Shown here one piece after another: positions 29,770-36,673 of a stretch of 36,673 nucleotides of DNA (positions are counted from its first letter, which is position 1; the number at the start of each line of letters is the position of its first letter). The stretch covers positions 1 through 36,673 of the forward strand of contig JAFUDC010000151.1 in assembly GCA_017459345.1 (NCBI GenBank), given 5' to 3'. The translations under genes were made by a program, and so were the position numbers. The stretch comes from Eubacterium sp. (lineage in GTDB: Bacteria > Bacillota > Clostridia > Lachnospirales > Lachnospiraceae). The notes beneath the pieces are model-generated. The model was not told the DNA's origin and searched no databases. It saw nothing but the letters and a program-made list of their open reading frames with translations.

Positions 29770-31977
29770 TCACATTTCCTCATCCAGCAGGCTGCGCATG
29801 CTCATCAGGCTGATGCCCAGGGTGGAGGCATTGTGGAGCAGGGCAGATGTGGTGGGCATGATGATCCCCAGGACGCCCAGGGCAATCAGGCCGGTATTAA
29901 AGCCCACGATAATGCGGTAGTTGTACTTGATCCGCCTCATGAGCCGGTCGCTGATCTTCTTCAGCACCACCAGCTGATTTAAGTCATTGGCACTGACGGT
30001 GATGTCAGCGATTTCCCTGGCAATTTCTGCCCCGTCACTGATGGCGATGCCCACATCCGCAGCAGACAAGGCAGGAGAGTCATTTACTCCGTCACCAATC
30101 ATGATCACCGTATGTCCGGCTTCCTTCTCCCGGTCCACAAATCCGGATTTATCCTCCGGCAGGACTTCCGAATAATACTCATCCACGCCGACCCGGCCCG
30201 CGATGGCTGCGGCTGTCCGCTCGCTGTCTCCGGTCATCATTACGGCCTTTGTGATTCCTTCCTCCTTAAGCCGGCGGATGGCTGAGGGTGCTTCTTCTCT
30301 TAAAGGATCTTCGATGCAGATGACACCCACCAGCTTCTTCTGAATGGCCAGATAGAGGTGGGAGTACTCCCGGGGCAATGCCGCAAAGCGCTCTTCCATC
30401 CCCTGGGGAATCTTGCACCGCTCATCCTCAAAGACAAAATGGTAGCTGCCTATGACGGCCTTCTTGCGGGAGATCCTGGTGGAAATGCCGTGGGCCACGA
30501 TGTACTCCACCTTGCTGTGCATTTCCTCATGATGGAGTCCCTTTTCCATGGCGGCGTGGACAACGGCCTTGGCCATGGAGTGGGGGAAATGTTCCTCAAG
30601 GCAGGCGGCAATCCGCAGGATCTCATCGGGGCTTTCCTCACAGAAGGATACCACATCGACCACTGTGGGGGTTGCCTTGGTCAGGGTCCCCGTCTTATCG
30701 AAAACAATGGTATCCGCATCCGCCACAGCCTCCAGGAACTTGCCGCCCTTAACAGTTATCTTATGTAGGCTGGCCTCCCGGATTGCCGACAGCACCGAGA
30801 TGGGCATGGCAAGCTTAAGTGCACAGGAAAAGTCTACCATCAGCACAGACAGTGCCTTAGTCGTGTTTCTGGTGAGCAGCCAGGTCAGGCCTGTCCCAAG
30901 AAATGTCAATGGCACCAGCCGGTCTGCCAGGTGCTCTGCCCTGCTCTCCAGGCCGGACTTGAGCTTCTCCGACTCCTCGATCATGGTGACAATCTTCTCA
31001 AAACGGCTGTTTCCGCCGACGCTCTTTACCTGGACGGTAATCTCACCCTCCTCAAGAACTGTACCTGCATATACATAAGAGTCTATGGTCTTGCGGACCG
31101 GCAGGGACTCGCCGGTAAAAGAAGCCTGGTTGACCATGGCCTCCCCGGCATGAACCTCACCGTCGAAGGGGATGACATTTCCCACTCTGACCACAACAAG
31201 ATCATCTTCTTTGATGGTATCGGCAGGGACCAGCTCTTCCTTCTTTCCATTAATCTTCCAGACATTGCTGATATTTAAGGACATGGACCGGGCCAGGTCA
31301 TCCACGGACTTCTTATGGGTCCACTCCTCAAGCAGTTCCCCGATATCCAGCAGGAACATGACAGAGCTGGCCGTGGTGAAGTCTCTCCGCAGGATGGACA
31401 CACCGATGGCAGTAGCATCCAGCACCGGCACCTCGATCTTACGCTTCAGCAAAGTCGCCGCGCCCTCTTTTATGTACTTGACAGAACGCAGGACAGTAAT
31501 GGCAGAGAGAATCGGGGTGGGGATGATAAACTTGGATATGTATCTTCCAAGCACTCTGAAAATCAGCTTCTCCCTGTACTCTTCATTCAGAACCCTGCCG
31601 GTATGAGGAGTCTTATTTAAGTTTCTCTTCTGATCGGGATTCGGAAAACCGGCCGGCTTGCTTAAAGATGCTGCATTATTATGTACATTGAGTCGGCATT
31701 CGGCCCCTGCAGGGGAACTGGAAGCTGACTGACTTTCATATGTCTCCGGACAGACGGATTCCATCTGATACTCTCTGACCGCACGGAGAATCCTGTTACG
31801 ATCATCCCGGTAATAAATCACCGCATCAGCTGTTCTTTCATAAACCTTAGCCCGGCTGACTGAAGGAAGAGTTTCCAGATAATACAAAAGCAGATCTGCC
31901 TCCTCGCAGCTCATCCTTTTCCTGTCTATATGGATGCGTATGCGCCCCGGCACTTCATGCTTAATCATAAACTTCAT
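29770..31977 (-). CDS. P1B-type heavy-metal-transporting ATPase
   Basis: 735 residues; an integral membrane pump that exports a metal cation using ATP. The actuator motif FTGESLPV, the phosphorylation site FDKTGTLT, MMTGDSERT and the hinge GDGVNDSPAL are all present. The cytosolic N-terminus (1-70) has a heavy-metal-associated-like fold pattern (VPGRIRIHI...) but no CxxC. The metal-site motif before the phosphorylation domain is DFSCALKLAMP, so Ser-Cys-Ala replaces the CPC of copper, zinc and cadmium pumps, and the SPC of P1B-4 pumps. The last helix pair ends GIIMPTTSALLHNASTLGIS. The substrate is therefore not obvious; Fe(II) or Mn(II) are the candidates I favour from the PerR/Fur-like sites nearby. 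It follows the DUF6110 gene by 28 bases and is probably cotranscribed with it. Confidence 0.94.
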   Translation of the reverse strand: MKFMIKHEVPGRIRIHIDRKRMSCEEADLLLYYLETLPSVSRAKVYERTADAVIYYRDDRNRILRAVREYQMESVCPETYESQSASSSPAGAECRLNVHNNAASLSKPAGFPNPDQKRNLNKTPHTGRVLNEEYREKLIFRVLGRYISKFIIPTPILSAITVLRSVKYIKEGAATLLKRKIEVPVLDATAIGVSILRRDFTTASSVMFLLDIGELLEEWTHKKSVDDLARSMSLNISNVWKINGKKEELVPADTIKEDDLVVVRVGNVIPFDGEVHAGEAMVNQASFTGESLPVRKTIDSYVYAGTVLEEGEITVQVKSVGGNSRFEKIVTMIEESEKLKSGLESRAEHLADRLVPLTFLGTGLTWLLTRNTTKALSVLMVDFSCALKLAMPISVLSAIREASLHKITVKGGKFLEAVADADTIVFDKTGTLTKATPTVVDVVSFCEESPDEILRIAACLEEHFPHSMAKAVVHAAMEKGLHHEEMHSKVEYIVAHGISTRISRKKAVIGSYHFVFEDERCKIPQGMEERFAALPREYSHLYLAIQKKLVGVICIEDPLREEAPSAIRRLKEEGITKAVMMTGDSERTAAAIAGRVGVDEYYSEVLPEDKSGFVDREKEAGHTVIMIGDGVNDSPALSAADVGIAISDGAEIAREIADITVSANDLNQLVVLKKISDRLMRRIKYNYRIIVGFNTGLIALGVLGIIMPTTSALLHNASTLGISLMSMRSLLDEEM

Positions 31978-32005
31978 GATTCAATATCCCTTCTACATCT
32001 CAGGA

Positions 32006-32356
32006 TTACTCTTCTGTATCAGCAGACGGCTCAGCATCACTCTCGTCATCTGCTCCATCCTCCGGATCCTTATCCTCAGAAACCACCAGATCCTCTCTAT
32101 CATAGAACTCATCCCAAAGATCTCTCTGGGCATTGATTGCCTTAGCTTCCTCATAGATATCCTCTGCATTCTCCTGGATATCAGTTGCAGTCTTCATGAC
32201 GCAATCCTTGGCCCTGAGTACTGCAGCTGTGCAGTTAGCATATAAACTTTTGGCATCCTTGCTGGTAAGAACCTTGATCCCAGCTGTCCCAAAAAAGACA
32301 CCTGCAGCAAACAGGCCGCTCTTCTTATACTTGAATTTTTTTAAACAATCTAACAT
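32006..32356 (-). CDS. DUF6110 family membrane-associated protein
   Basis: 116 residues. A short basic start (MLDCLKKFKYKK) is followed by a Gly-rich hydrophobic segment (SGLFAAGVFFGTAGIKVL) and then the conserved SKDAKSLYANCTAAVLRAKD and AEDIYEEAKAIN stretches of the DUF6110 family. The C-terminus is very acidic (EDKDPEDGADDESDAEPSAD). In Clostridia this family is regularly found next to a P1B-type ATPase, as here, and is probably a partner or accessory of the pump; its biochemical role is not known. The acidic tail could bind cations, which is speculation. Start ATG at 32356 has AGGAGG about eight bases upstream and a good promoter ahead. Confidence 0.88.
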   Translation of the reverse strand: MLDCLKKFKYKKSGLFAAGVFFGTAGIKVLTSKDAKSLYANCTAAVLRAKDCVMKTATDIQENAEDIYEEAKAINAQRDLWDEFYDREDLVVSEDKDPEDGADDESDAEPSADTEE

Positions 32357-32395
32357 AATATATGTCCTCCTTTTTTGATCTAAAGATTAAATTAT

Positions 32396-32424
32396 ATTAT
32401 AAATCTTCCATTTTTCGAGGACAA
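32396..32424 (-). promoter_or_regulatory. Promoter of the DUF6110 / P1B-ATPase operon
   Basis: On the minus strand TTGTCC (32419-32424), a 17-base spacer and a consensus TATAAT (32396-32401), about 40 bases before the DUF6110 start. A second possible -35 (TTGTCA at 32471-32476) with a weaker GATAAA -10 lies upstream and overlaps a Fur-like site. Confidence 0.65.
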
Positions 32425-32471
32425 TGATTATGTTGCTTATTAATAAAATTTATCATTTTATATGGTTTAAT

Positions 32472-32515
32472 TGACAAGTATTATCATTATTATTGATTAT
32501 TGAATATCATTATCG
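32472..32515. promoter_or_regulatory. Two Fur-like 7-1-7 sites upstream of the metal module
   Basis: TGACAAGTATTATCA (32472-32486) fits 12 of 14 positions of the Fur box TGATAATNATTATCA, and TGAATATCATTATCG (32501-32515) fits 11 of 14. Further ATTAT half-sites lie between them. The region is AT-rich, so the case is weaker than for the DUF2325 box. Confidence 0.4.
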
Positions 32516-32574
32516 TTATGATAGATGTCTGCCTTGACTCAGCCTTTTGATGAACACATCCTGCTTCCACAAAC

Positions 32575-32632
32575 AAAAAGAATCCAAAGATGTTTCAGAC
32601 TTTTCAAAACCTGAAGTCAGCTCTGGATTCTT
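32575..32632 (-). terminator. Rho-independent terminator of trpS
   Basis: On the minus strand AAGAATCCA pairs with TGGATTCTT (9 bp) around a roughly 37-base internal part that can pair further (GACTTCAGGTTTT with AAAAGTCTGAAAC), followed by TTTTTGTTT. It lies about 30 bases after the trpS stop codon. Confidence 0.8.
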
Positions 32633-32662
32633 ATTAATTCGTTATATTAATTATGCAAAGTC

Positions 32663-33745
32663 CTACTTATACTTTGCCTCCTGTTCTTTGATCATCTCAT
32701 CATTGTCAAAGTAATTAATCCGCATGGCAGCCTTGACATCCTTGAGAGTATCTGCAGCCACCAGCTGGGCCTTCCGGCTGCCTTCCCTTAAAATCTCATA
32801 AACCTCCGGAATCTTCTGTTCCCACTCCTTTCTGCGGGCACGGATCGGGGCCAGTTCAGCCTGAAGTACTTTATTTAAGAACTTCTTCACCTTCACATCA
32901 CCCAGGCCGCCTCTTTCATAGTGGGCTTTCAGTTCATCCAGGTTAGCATAATCCGGCCAGAACTCAGCAAAATGTTCAGGCTTGCTGAAAGCTTCCAGGT
33001 AGATGAAGACAGGATTACCCTCTGTCTTTCCCGGATCTTCCACACGAAGATGGTTTGGATCCGTGAACATGGACATTACCTTCTTCTTTACTTCCTGCTC
33101 TGTGTCAGACAGATAGATACAGTTCCCCAGGGACTTGCTCATCTTGGCCTTACCATCGATGCCGGGCAGACGGAGACAAGCCTTGTTATCCGGAAGAAGA
33201 ATCTGGGGCATCACAAGTGCTTCCCCGTAAACCGTATTAAACTTATGCACGATCTCACGGCACTGCTCCAGCATGGGCATCTGATCTTCGCCAACCGGCA
33301 CAGTTGTTGCCTTGAAGGCCGTGATATCTGCAGCCTGGCTGATCGGATATGTGAAGAAACCGACCGGGATGCTGGCCTCAAAGTTTCTCATCTGAATCTC
33401 ACTTTTTACGGTGGGATTTCTCTGAAGTCTTGACACTGTAACCAGGTTAGAGTAGTAGAATGTCAGCTCAGTCAGTTCAGACACCATGGACTGGATAAAC
33501 AGTGTTGATTTCTCAGGATCCAGCCCCACAGACAGGTAATCAAGAGCGACTTCCATGATGTTCTGGCGAACCTTCTCCGGATGGTCAGCATTATCAGTCA
33601 ATGCCTGAGCATCCGCAATCATGATGAAGATCTTTTCGAACTCTCCGGAGTTCTGCAGCTCCACCCTTCGTCTGAGAGATCCCACATAATGTCCTACATG
33701 AAGTCTTCCTGTCGGTCTGTCCCCTGTTAATATTATCTTTCCCAT
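32663..33745 (-). CDS. trpS: Tryptophanyl-tRNA synthetase
   Basis: Class I aminoacyl-tRNA synthetase that charges tRNA-Trp, cytosolic. 360 residues, slightly longer than the common form of about 330. The nucleotide-binding signature is HVGHYVGS (the HIGH motif) near residue 17, preceded by GDRPTGRLH, and the KMSKS loop is present as KMSKSLGN. The tryptophan-site region includes SQAADI and [10 protein letters not shown]. Start ATG at 33745 has AAGGA about ten bases upstream. It is a single-gene unit with a strong promoter and its own terminator. Many Firmicute trpS genes are controlled by a T-box leader; the leader here is only about 60 bases and I find no T-box sequence, so it is probably constitutive. 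Confidence 0.98.
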   Translation of the reverse strand: MGKIILTGDRPTGRLHVGHYVGSLRRRVELQNSGEFEKIFIMIADAQALTDNADHPEKVRQNIMEVALDYLSVGLDPEKSTLFIQSMVSELTELTFYYSNLVTVSRLQRNPTVKSEIQMRNFEASIPVGFFTYPISQAADITAFKATTVPVGEDQMPMLEQCREIVHKFNTVYGEALVMPQILLPDNKACLRLPGIDGKAKMSKSLGNCIYLSDTEQEVKKKVMSMFTDPNHLRVEDPGKTEGNPVFIYLEAFSKPEHFAEFWPDYANLDELKAHYERGGLGDVKVKKFLNKVLQAELAPIRARRKEWEQKIPEVYEILREGSRKAQLVAADTLKDVKAAMRINYFDNDEMIKEQEAKYK

Positions 33746-33814
33746 ATAATTTTCTTCCTTTAACTATATCTTTTTTCAACTAAACTGTATTATGAATGGA
33801 TTGAAACAATATTT

Positions 33815-33843
33815 AATATACCCACTGTCCTCTTCTTTGTCAA
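33815..33843 (-). promoter_or_regulatory. Sigma-A promoter of trpS
   Basis: On the minus strand a consensus TTGACA (33838-33843), a 17-base spacer and TATATT (33815-33820). It is about 70 bases ahead of the trpS start codon. Confidence 0.9.
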
Positions 33844-34061
33844 CGTTTCTGAGCCGATTAACTTTTTTCATTAGCTCCTGGGCAGACAAGAACATGGACT
33901 ATTTCATGAACAGACTCCTTAACAAACACATATGGATAAACATCAATATTAAAAAATCTCAAACATCTTTTAAGCCTAAATTACAGGTAACCTGATACCA
34001 TATGTATTGCTCCGTTCACTTCTTCAGTGACCATCGGGCTGTAAAAAAATTGAACTGCCCT

Positions 34062-34076
34062 CAGCCCTTCGGGCTG
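34062..34076. repeat. CUUCGG hairpin flanked by direct repeats
   Basis: CAGCCCTTCGGGCTG forms a tight stem, with a UUCG-type loop on the plus strand. GTTCACTTCTTCAGT (34014-34028) and GTTCATTCTTCAGT (34087-34100) are near-identical direct repeats on each side. The unit resembles a dispersed palindromic repeat; other copies cannot be checked here. Confidence 0.45.
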
Positions 34077-34423
34077 TCTCACTTTGGTTCATTCTTCAGT
34101 CTATGGCTGGCCAAAAGGTATTTGACAAGTTAACTTTTCATAATACCTGTGACCAGATTAAGATAAAGGGGATCGGTGATCGGTCAGGAGGCTTTTCAGG
34201 ACAGCCAATATAATAGATTATCATTTTAACAGTATGAATAACCTTTGAAAAACAGAAAGCCAAAGAGTTCCGGGAGATACAATTCCCATCTTCATGGCAT
34301 CTTTATCGTAGTTTTATGATAATATTTACAACTCCGACCATCTTTATCCACCCATAAACTGCTGCAGGAGCCCAAAACTAATTTTTAATTCTTTTGTAGT
34401 AGATAGTATGATGCATATCTTGT

Positions 34424-34451
34424 CTTATTATCAACATAAGTGGATAATAAG
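34424..34451. repeat. 9-bp perfect inverted repeat
   Basis: CTTATTATC and GATAATAAG are perfect inverted copies around a 10-base spacer. No T-run follows, so it is more like a protein-binding site or a remnant than a terminator. No gene adjoins it closely. Confidence 0.4.
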
Positions 34452-34647
34452 GATGATTAAAGATGTTTATATCTCCTGCTACTCCAGGCGAACCTTTTCA
34501 AAGAGAAAAAAGGTGGGTACAATGTACCAGAAGAGGAAATTATATCCACCAAATCAAAAAGTATTATCTTTGCTGAGTGCCTGAACAAATCCCACGCCTT
34601 GCTCAGCCGCTGCGCAGCTCTCCGGCAGGCTCGCACCCAAAGCCTTC

Positions 34648-36546
34648 TCACTTCCCCGCATTCATTATCAGCATCTGCAGCCGGTTCTCTATATTGGCAA
34701 AGCTCACGTCCGGGTCGTAATCCAGAGGCAGGATCTGCACATCGGGGAACATCTCCTTAAGCCGCTTGGCGATGCCCCGGCCTACCACATGGTTGGGCAG
34801 GCAGCCGAAGGGCTGCAGGATCACAAAGGCCTTGCAGCCGTGCTTTGCATGGTGGATGATCTCGCCGGGGATGAGGACTCCCTCTCCTGCGTCGAAGGTG
34901 TGGTGGATGATGGGGTCGCTGTCTGCCACCAGCTCATTCATCCGGGTGGCCCGCTCATAGAGGGGATGGGCGGAGGCGATTGCATCGGCGGCATTGTGGG
35001 CCAGGTCGAAGAGCTGGTCCGCGGTCCGGTACCAGGCTTTCTCTGCGAACGGCTTGTCTATATGGTATTCTTTTATCTGCATATCCTGGTAGAAATAGGT
35101 TTTTCGGATGACGTCCGTCATCCTGGCTTCGATGATCTCGAAGCCGTTTCTTTCCAGGTAATCTTCTATATCATGGTTGGCGCCGGGGTGGAAATTGAGC
35201 AGGTATTCTCCCACGATCAGGACCCGGGGCTTTAGCCGGCTCCGGTCATAGGGGACACCCTTCATGATCTCGATGGCGCGCTTAAATCCCTTCCTGGCCC
35301 CCCGGATTCCCTGGGCTTCCAGGCCAAAGATCAGTGCATCCATGGCCTCCTCAAAGGCTGCATTGGCACTTCCGGCACTAAGCTCATAGGGACGGATCTT
35401 GCGCAGGAGTTCCTCCAGCACATCGATCATGGGCAAGGCGAAGGCTATCCGGGCGGCGGACAGGAAATTCATCTTAAAGCCCGGGTGCATATCATGATAA
35501 TCCACATCATCATTGGTGATGACAGGCACATGGGCATATCCTGCATCATCCAGAGCCTTCCTGAGCAAAGAGCCGTAGTGGGTCAGTCTGCAGTCGCCCA
35601 CATATTTACCCATGGCGATGCCCACATTGACATGGTCATATTTTCCGCTTCTGAGAGCCGCCAGTGCCTCCCCGATGACGATCTGGGCAGGAAAACAGAT
35701 ATCATTATGGACATACTGCTTGCCCAGCCGGATGGCCTCCTCACGGCCGATTTCCAGGGGCACCGCCCTAACATGCTGGGTCCGCATGGCTGCGGTCATG
35801 ACCCGGCAGAAGGCATGGGAGCTGTTGGGAACCAGAACAACCGTATCCTGGCGGTTTTCTTTGGTGTATTTGACCGGGTAGGGGTCAGCCAGGGCATGAA
35901 TCTCAGGAACATAGCCGCCTGCCCGCCGCATGGCGATGGTCTCCGCAAAAGAACGCACACGGATGCGCAGAGGCCCCTGGATATCACTCTCATCCACTTT
36001 CAGGATCAGGGGAGCTTTCCCGGAGATCTCCCGCATCAGCCGGACGATCTCATCGGACAGGTAGGCATCATGGCCGCAGCCGAAGCTCACCAGCTGGACA
36101 TATTCCAGATAGTCATGCCGGGCCGCCAGAATGGCAGAGGACAGCATGCGGGCATGATAGTTGTTGACCACGTCAATCCGGCTGTTCCTAAGCTCCACCT
36201 CATTGACATCCGGCAGGGAATCTGCCGTCAGCACGGGGATGCCCAGCCGGGTAAATGCCTGGGGCAGGTCATGGTTTACCAGGGCATCATTCTGATAGGG
36301 GCGGGCCGCCAGGACGACGGCGTAGGTCCCCTTCCTCTTCACTTCTTCGATAATCCTTTTTCCGGCTGCCCTAAGGTCCCGGCGGAAGCTGTCCTGGGCC
36401 AGGTCTGCAGCCTCTATGGCCTTCAGGGTGATTTCCTCGGCTATGCCGAAGGTTTCCCTGATCCAGGCAGGAAGCTGCCGGTCCCGGTCCTTGCTGCTAT
36501 GCCAGTGAAAGAGGGGGGCATCAAAGGGAATCTGAACTGCTTCCCG
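34648..36546 (-). pseudogene. 5'-truncated CoA-dehydratase-activase relative (DUF2229 / C-terminal part)
   Basis: Frame open from an in-frame stop at 36547-36549 down to 34648, 632 codons. The product resembles the C-terminal part of the large (about 1,400-residue) activase-like proteins related to the 2-hydroxyacyl-CoA dehydratase activator: IPFDAPLFHWHSS, VLAARPYQNDALVNHDLP, VSFGCGHDAYLSDE, LVPNSSHAFCRV, DICFPAQIVIGEAL and FGCLPNHVVGRG are family-like. The N-terminal ASKHA ATPase domains of full-length members are missing, and the similarity stops abruptly at about 36546. The first usable start inside is a GTG at 36342, which would give 564 residues. Beyond the break the sequence is unrelated and AT-rich. 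It is most likely a pseudogene made by deletion or insertion, although a shortened protein could still be made. Remaining motifs are not obviously decayed, so the event may be recent. Confidence 0.75.
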
Positions 36547-36579
36547 TCAAGAGGACAATGAAAAAATATAAGATTTTTC

Positions 36580-36613
36580 CGACCAGTAACGTTATAGTTG
36601 CTGGTCGTTTTTT
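36580..36613 (+). terminator. Terminator-like hairpin on the plus strand
   Basis: CGACCAGTAAC pairs with GTTGCTGGTCG (11 bp, one G-T pair, six-base loop) and is followed by TTTTTT. There is no plus-strand gene before it in the window, so it may be part of the inserted sequence that truncated the activase-like gene. Confidence 0.7.
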
Positions 36614-36616
36614 GAT

Positions 36617-36673
36617 ATGAGTCATGCTGCAAGCATGTAAGACTCATGTTTTTCCATCGGTGAAAGGACACCA
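36617..36673 (+). other. Second hairpin and possible leader of a gene beyond the window
   Basis: ATGAGTC...GACTCAT (36617-36623, 36641-36647) encloses an inner ATGC/GCAT stem and is followed by GTTTTTCC, again terminator-like on the plus strand. The last bases (GAAAGGACACC) resemble a ribosome site, so a plus-strand gene could start just past the right edge; this is a guess. Confidence 0.4.

Larger units (their letters stand above)
32357..32662. other. 306-base intergenic region between trpS and the metal module
   Basis: No gene seen. It holds the trpS terminator (32575-32632), then an AT-rich part with repeated ATTATCA/GATAAT half-sites (32472-32515) and the sigma-A promoter of the DUF6110-ATPase operon (32396-32424). 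Confidence 0.75.
33746..34647. other. 902-base gene-free region upstream of trpS
   Basis: Apart from the trpS promoter I see no gene here. The plus strand has a 67-codon frame (33792-33995) with no ribosome site, and a 43-codon frame from 34000 without a convincing start; both look accidental. The region has several small palindromes: a UUCG-type hairpin at 34062-34076, a 9-bp inverted repeat at 34424-34451 and GGTACAATGTACC at about 34515. No tRNA or clear terminator for the truncated gene at the right was found. It may hold decayed sequence or repeats. Confidence 0.55.

Noticed and set aside
33746-33843. T-box leader for trpS
   Set aside because: The leader after the promoter is only about 70 bases and I see no T-box sequence or antiterminator.
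33792-33995. 67-codon plus-strand frame next to trpS
   Set aside because: No ribosome site, overlaps the trpS promoter, no family-like sequence.
35485-36561. 358-codon plus-strand frame opposite the activase-like gene
   Set aside because: It crosses the truncation junction and reads as the complement of conserved activase motifs; no recognisable domain.
36441-36671. 76-codon minus-strand frame across the junction at the right end
   Set aside because: Its second half is the activase region read out of frame and its first half covers the two hairpins; no sign of a real protein.

Overview
The window looks like a chromosomal segment of a Clostridia-class Firmicute, most likely Lachnospiraceae. 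The basis is strong AGGAGG-type ribosome binding sites, tight co-directional operons, sigma-A promoters, PASTA-type kinases, BspA-like leucine-rich repeats, a DUF6110 / P1B-ATPase / DUF2325 metal module and a CoA-dehydratase-activase relative. The taxonomy is inferred from gene content. Every gene I accept lies on the minus strand, so transcription runs from high to low coordinates.

Positions 1-23709 hold one very long, almost gapless array of 17 genes, which I read as a single phospho-signalling operon. It starts at a candidate promoter (23749-23777) just after the adk terminator and runs off the left edge. It encodes four apparently active Hanks-type Ser/Thr kinases, one PASTA pseudokinase, two PP2C phosphatases and seven FHA proteins carrying eight FHA domains. 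It also encodes an N-acetylmuramoyl-L-alanine amidase, a YARHG-domain protein and a BspA-like LRR protein, plus the zinc-ribbon start of one more gene. Most kinases and FHA proteins are membrane-anchored, each with a different outside part: PASTA, a solute-binding-protein-like domain, WG repeats, VWA, or unknown. The kinases would read the envelope, FHA domains would read phosphothreonine, PP2Cs would reset the system, and the FHA-FHA-ABC exporter and the amidase are the plausible outputs. No dedicated secretion ATPase or WXG100 protein is visible.

Positions 23835-28955 hold adk with a strong terminator, then a second smaller signalling set: a PASTA kinase flanked by two secreted paralogues that share a C-terminal fibronectin-III-like domain. 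The PASTA kinase here and the one in the big operon end in the same short motif, which ties the two loci together.

Positions 28956-32632 hold a MITE-like structured repeat, then a metal or oxidative-stress module: DUF6110 protein and P1B-type ATPase, followed by a DUF2325 gene whose sigma-A promoter contains a perfect PerR-type 7-1-7 palindrome. Positions 32663-33843 hold trpS with its own strong promoter and terminator. Positions 33844-34647 are a gene-free stretch with small palindromes. The right end is a 5'-truncated relative of the 2-hydroxyacyl-CoA dehydratase activase family, cut by a sequence carrying two terminator-like hairpins on the plus strand.
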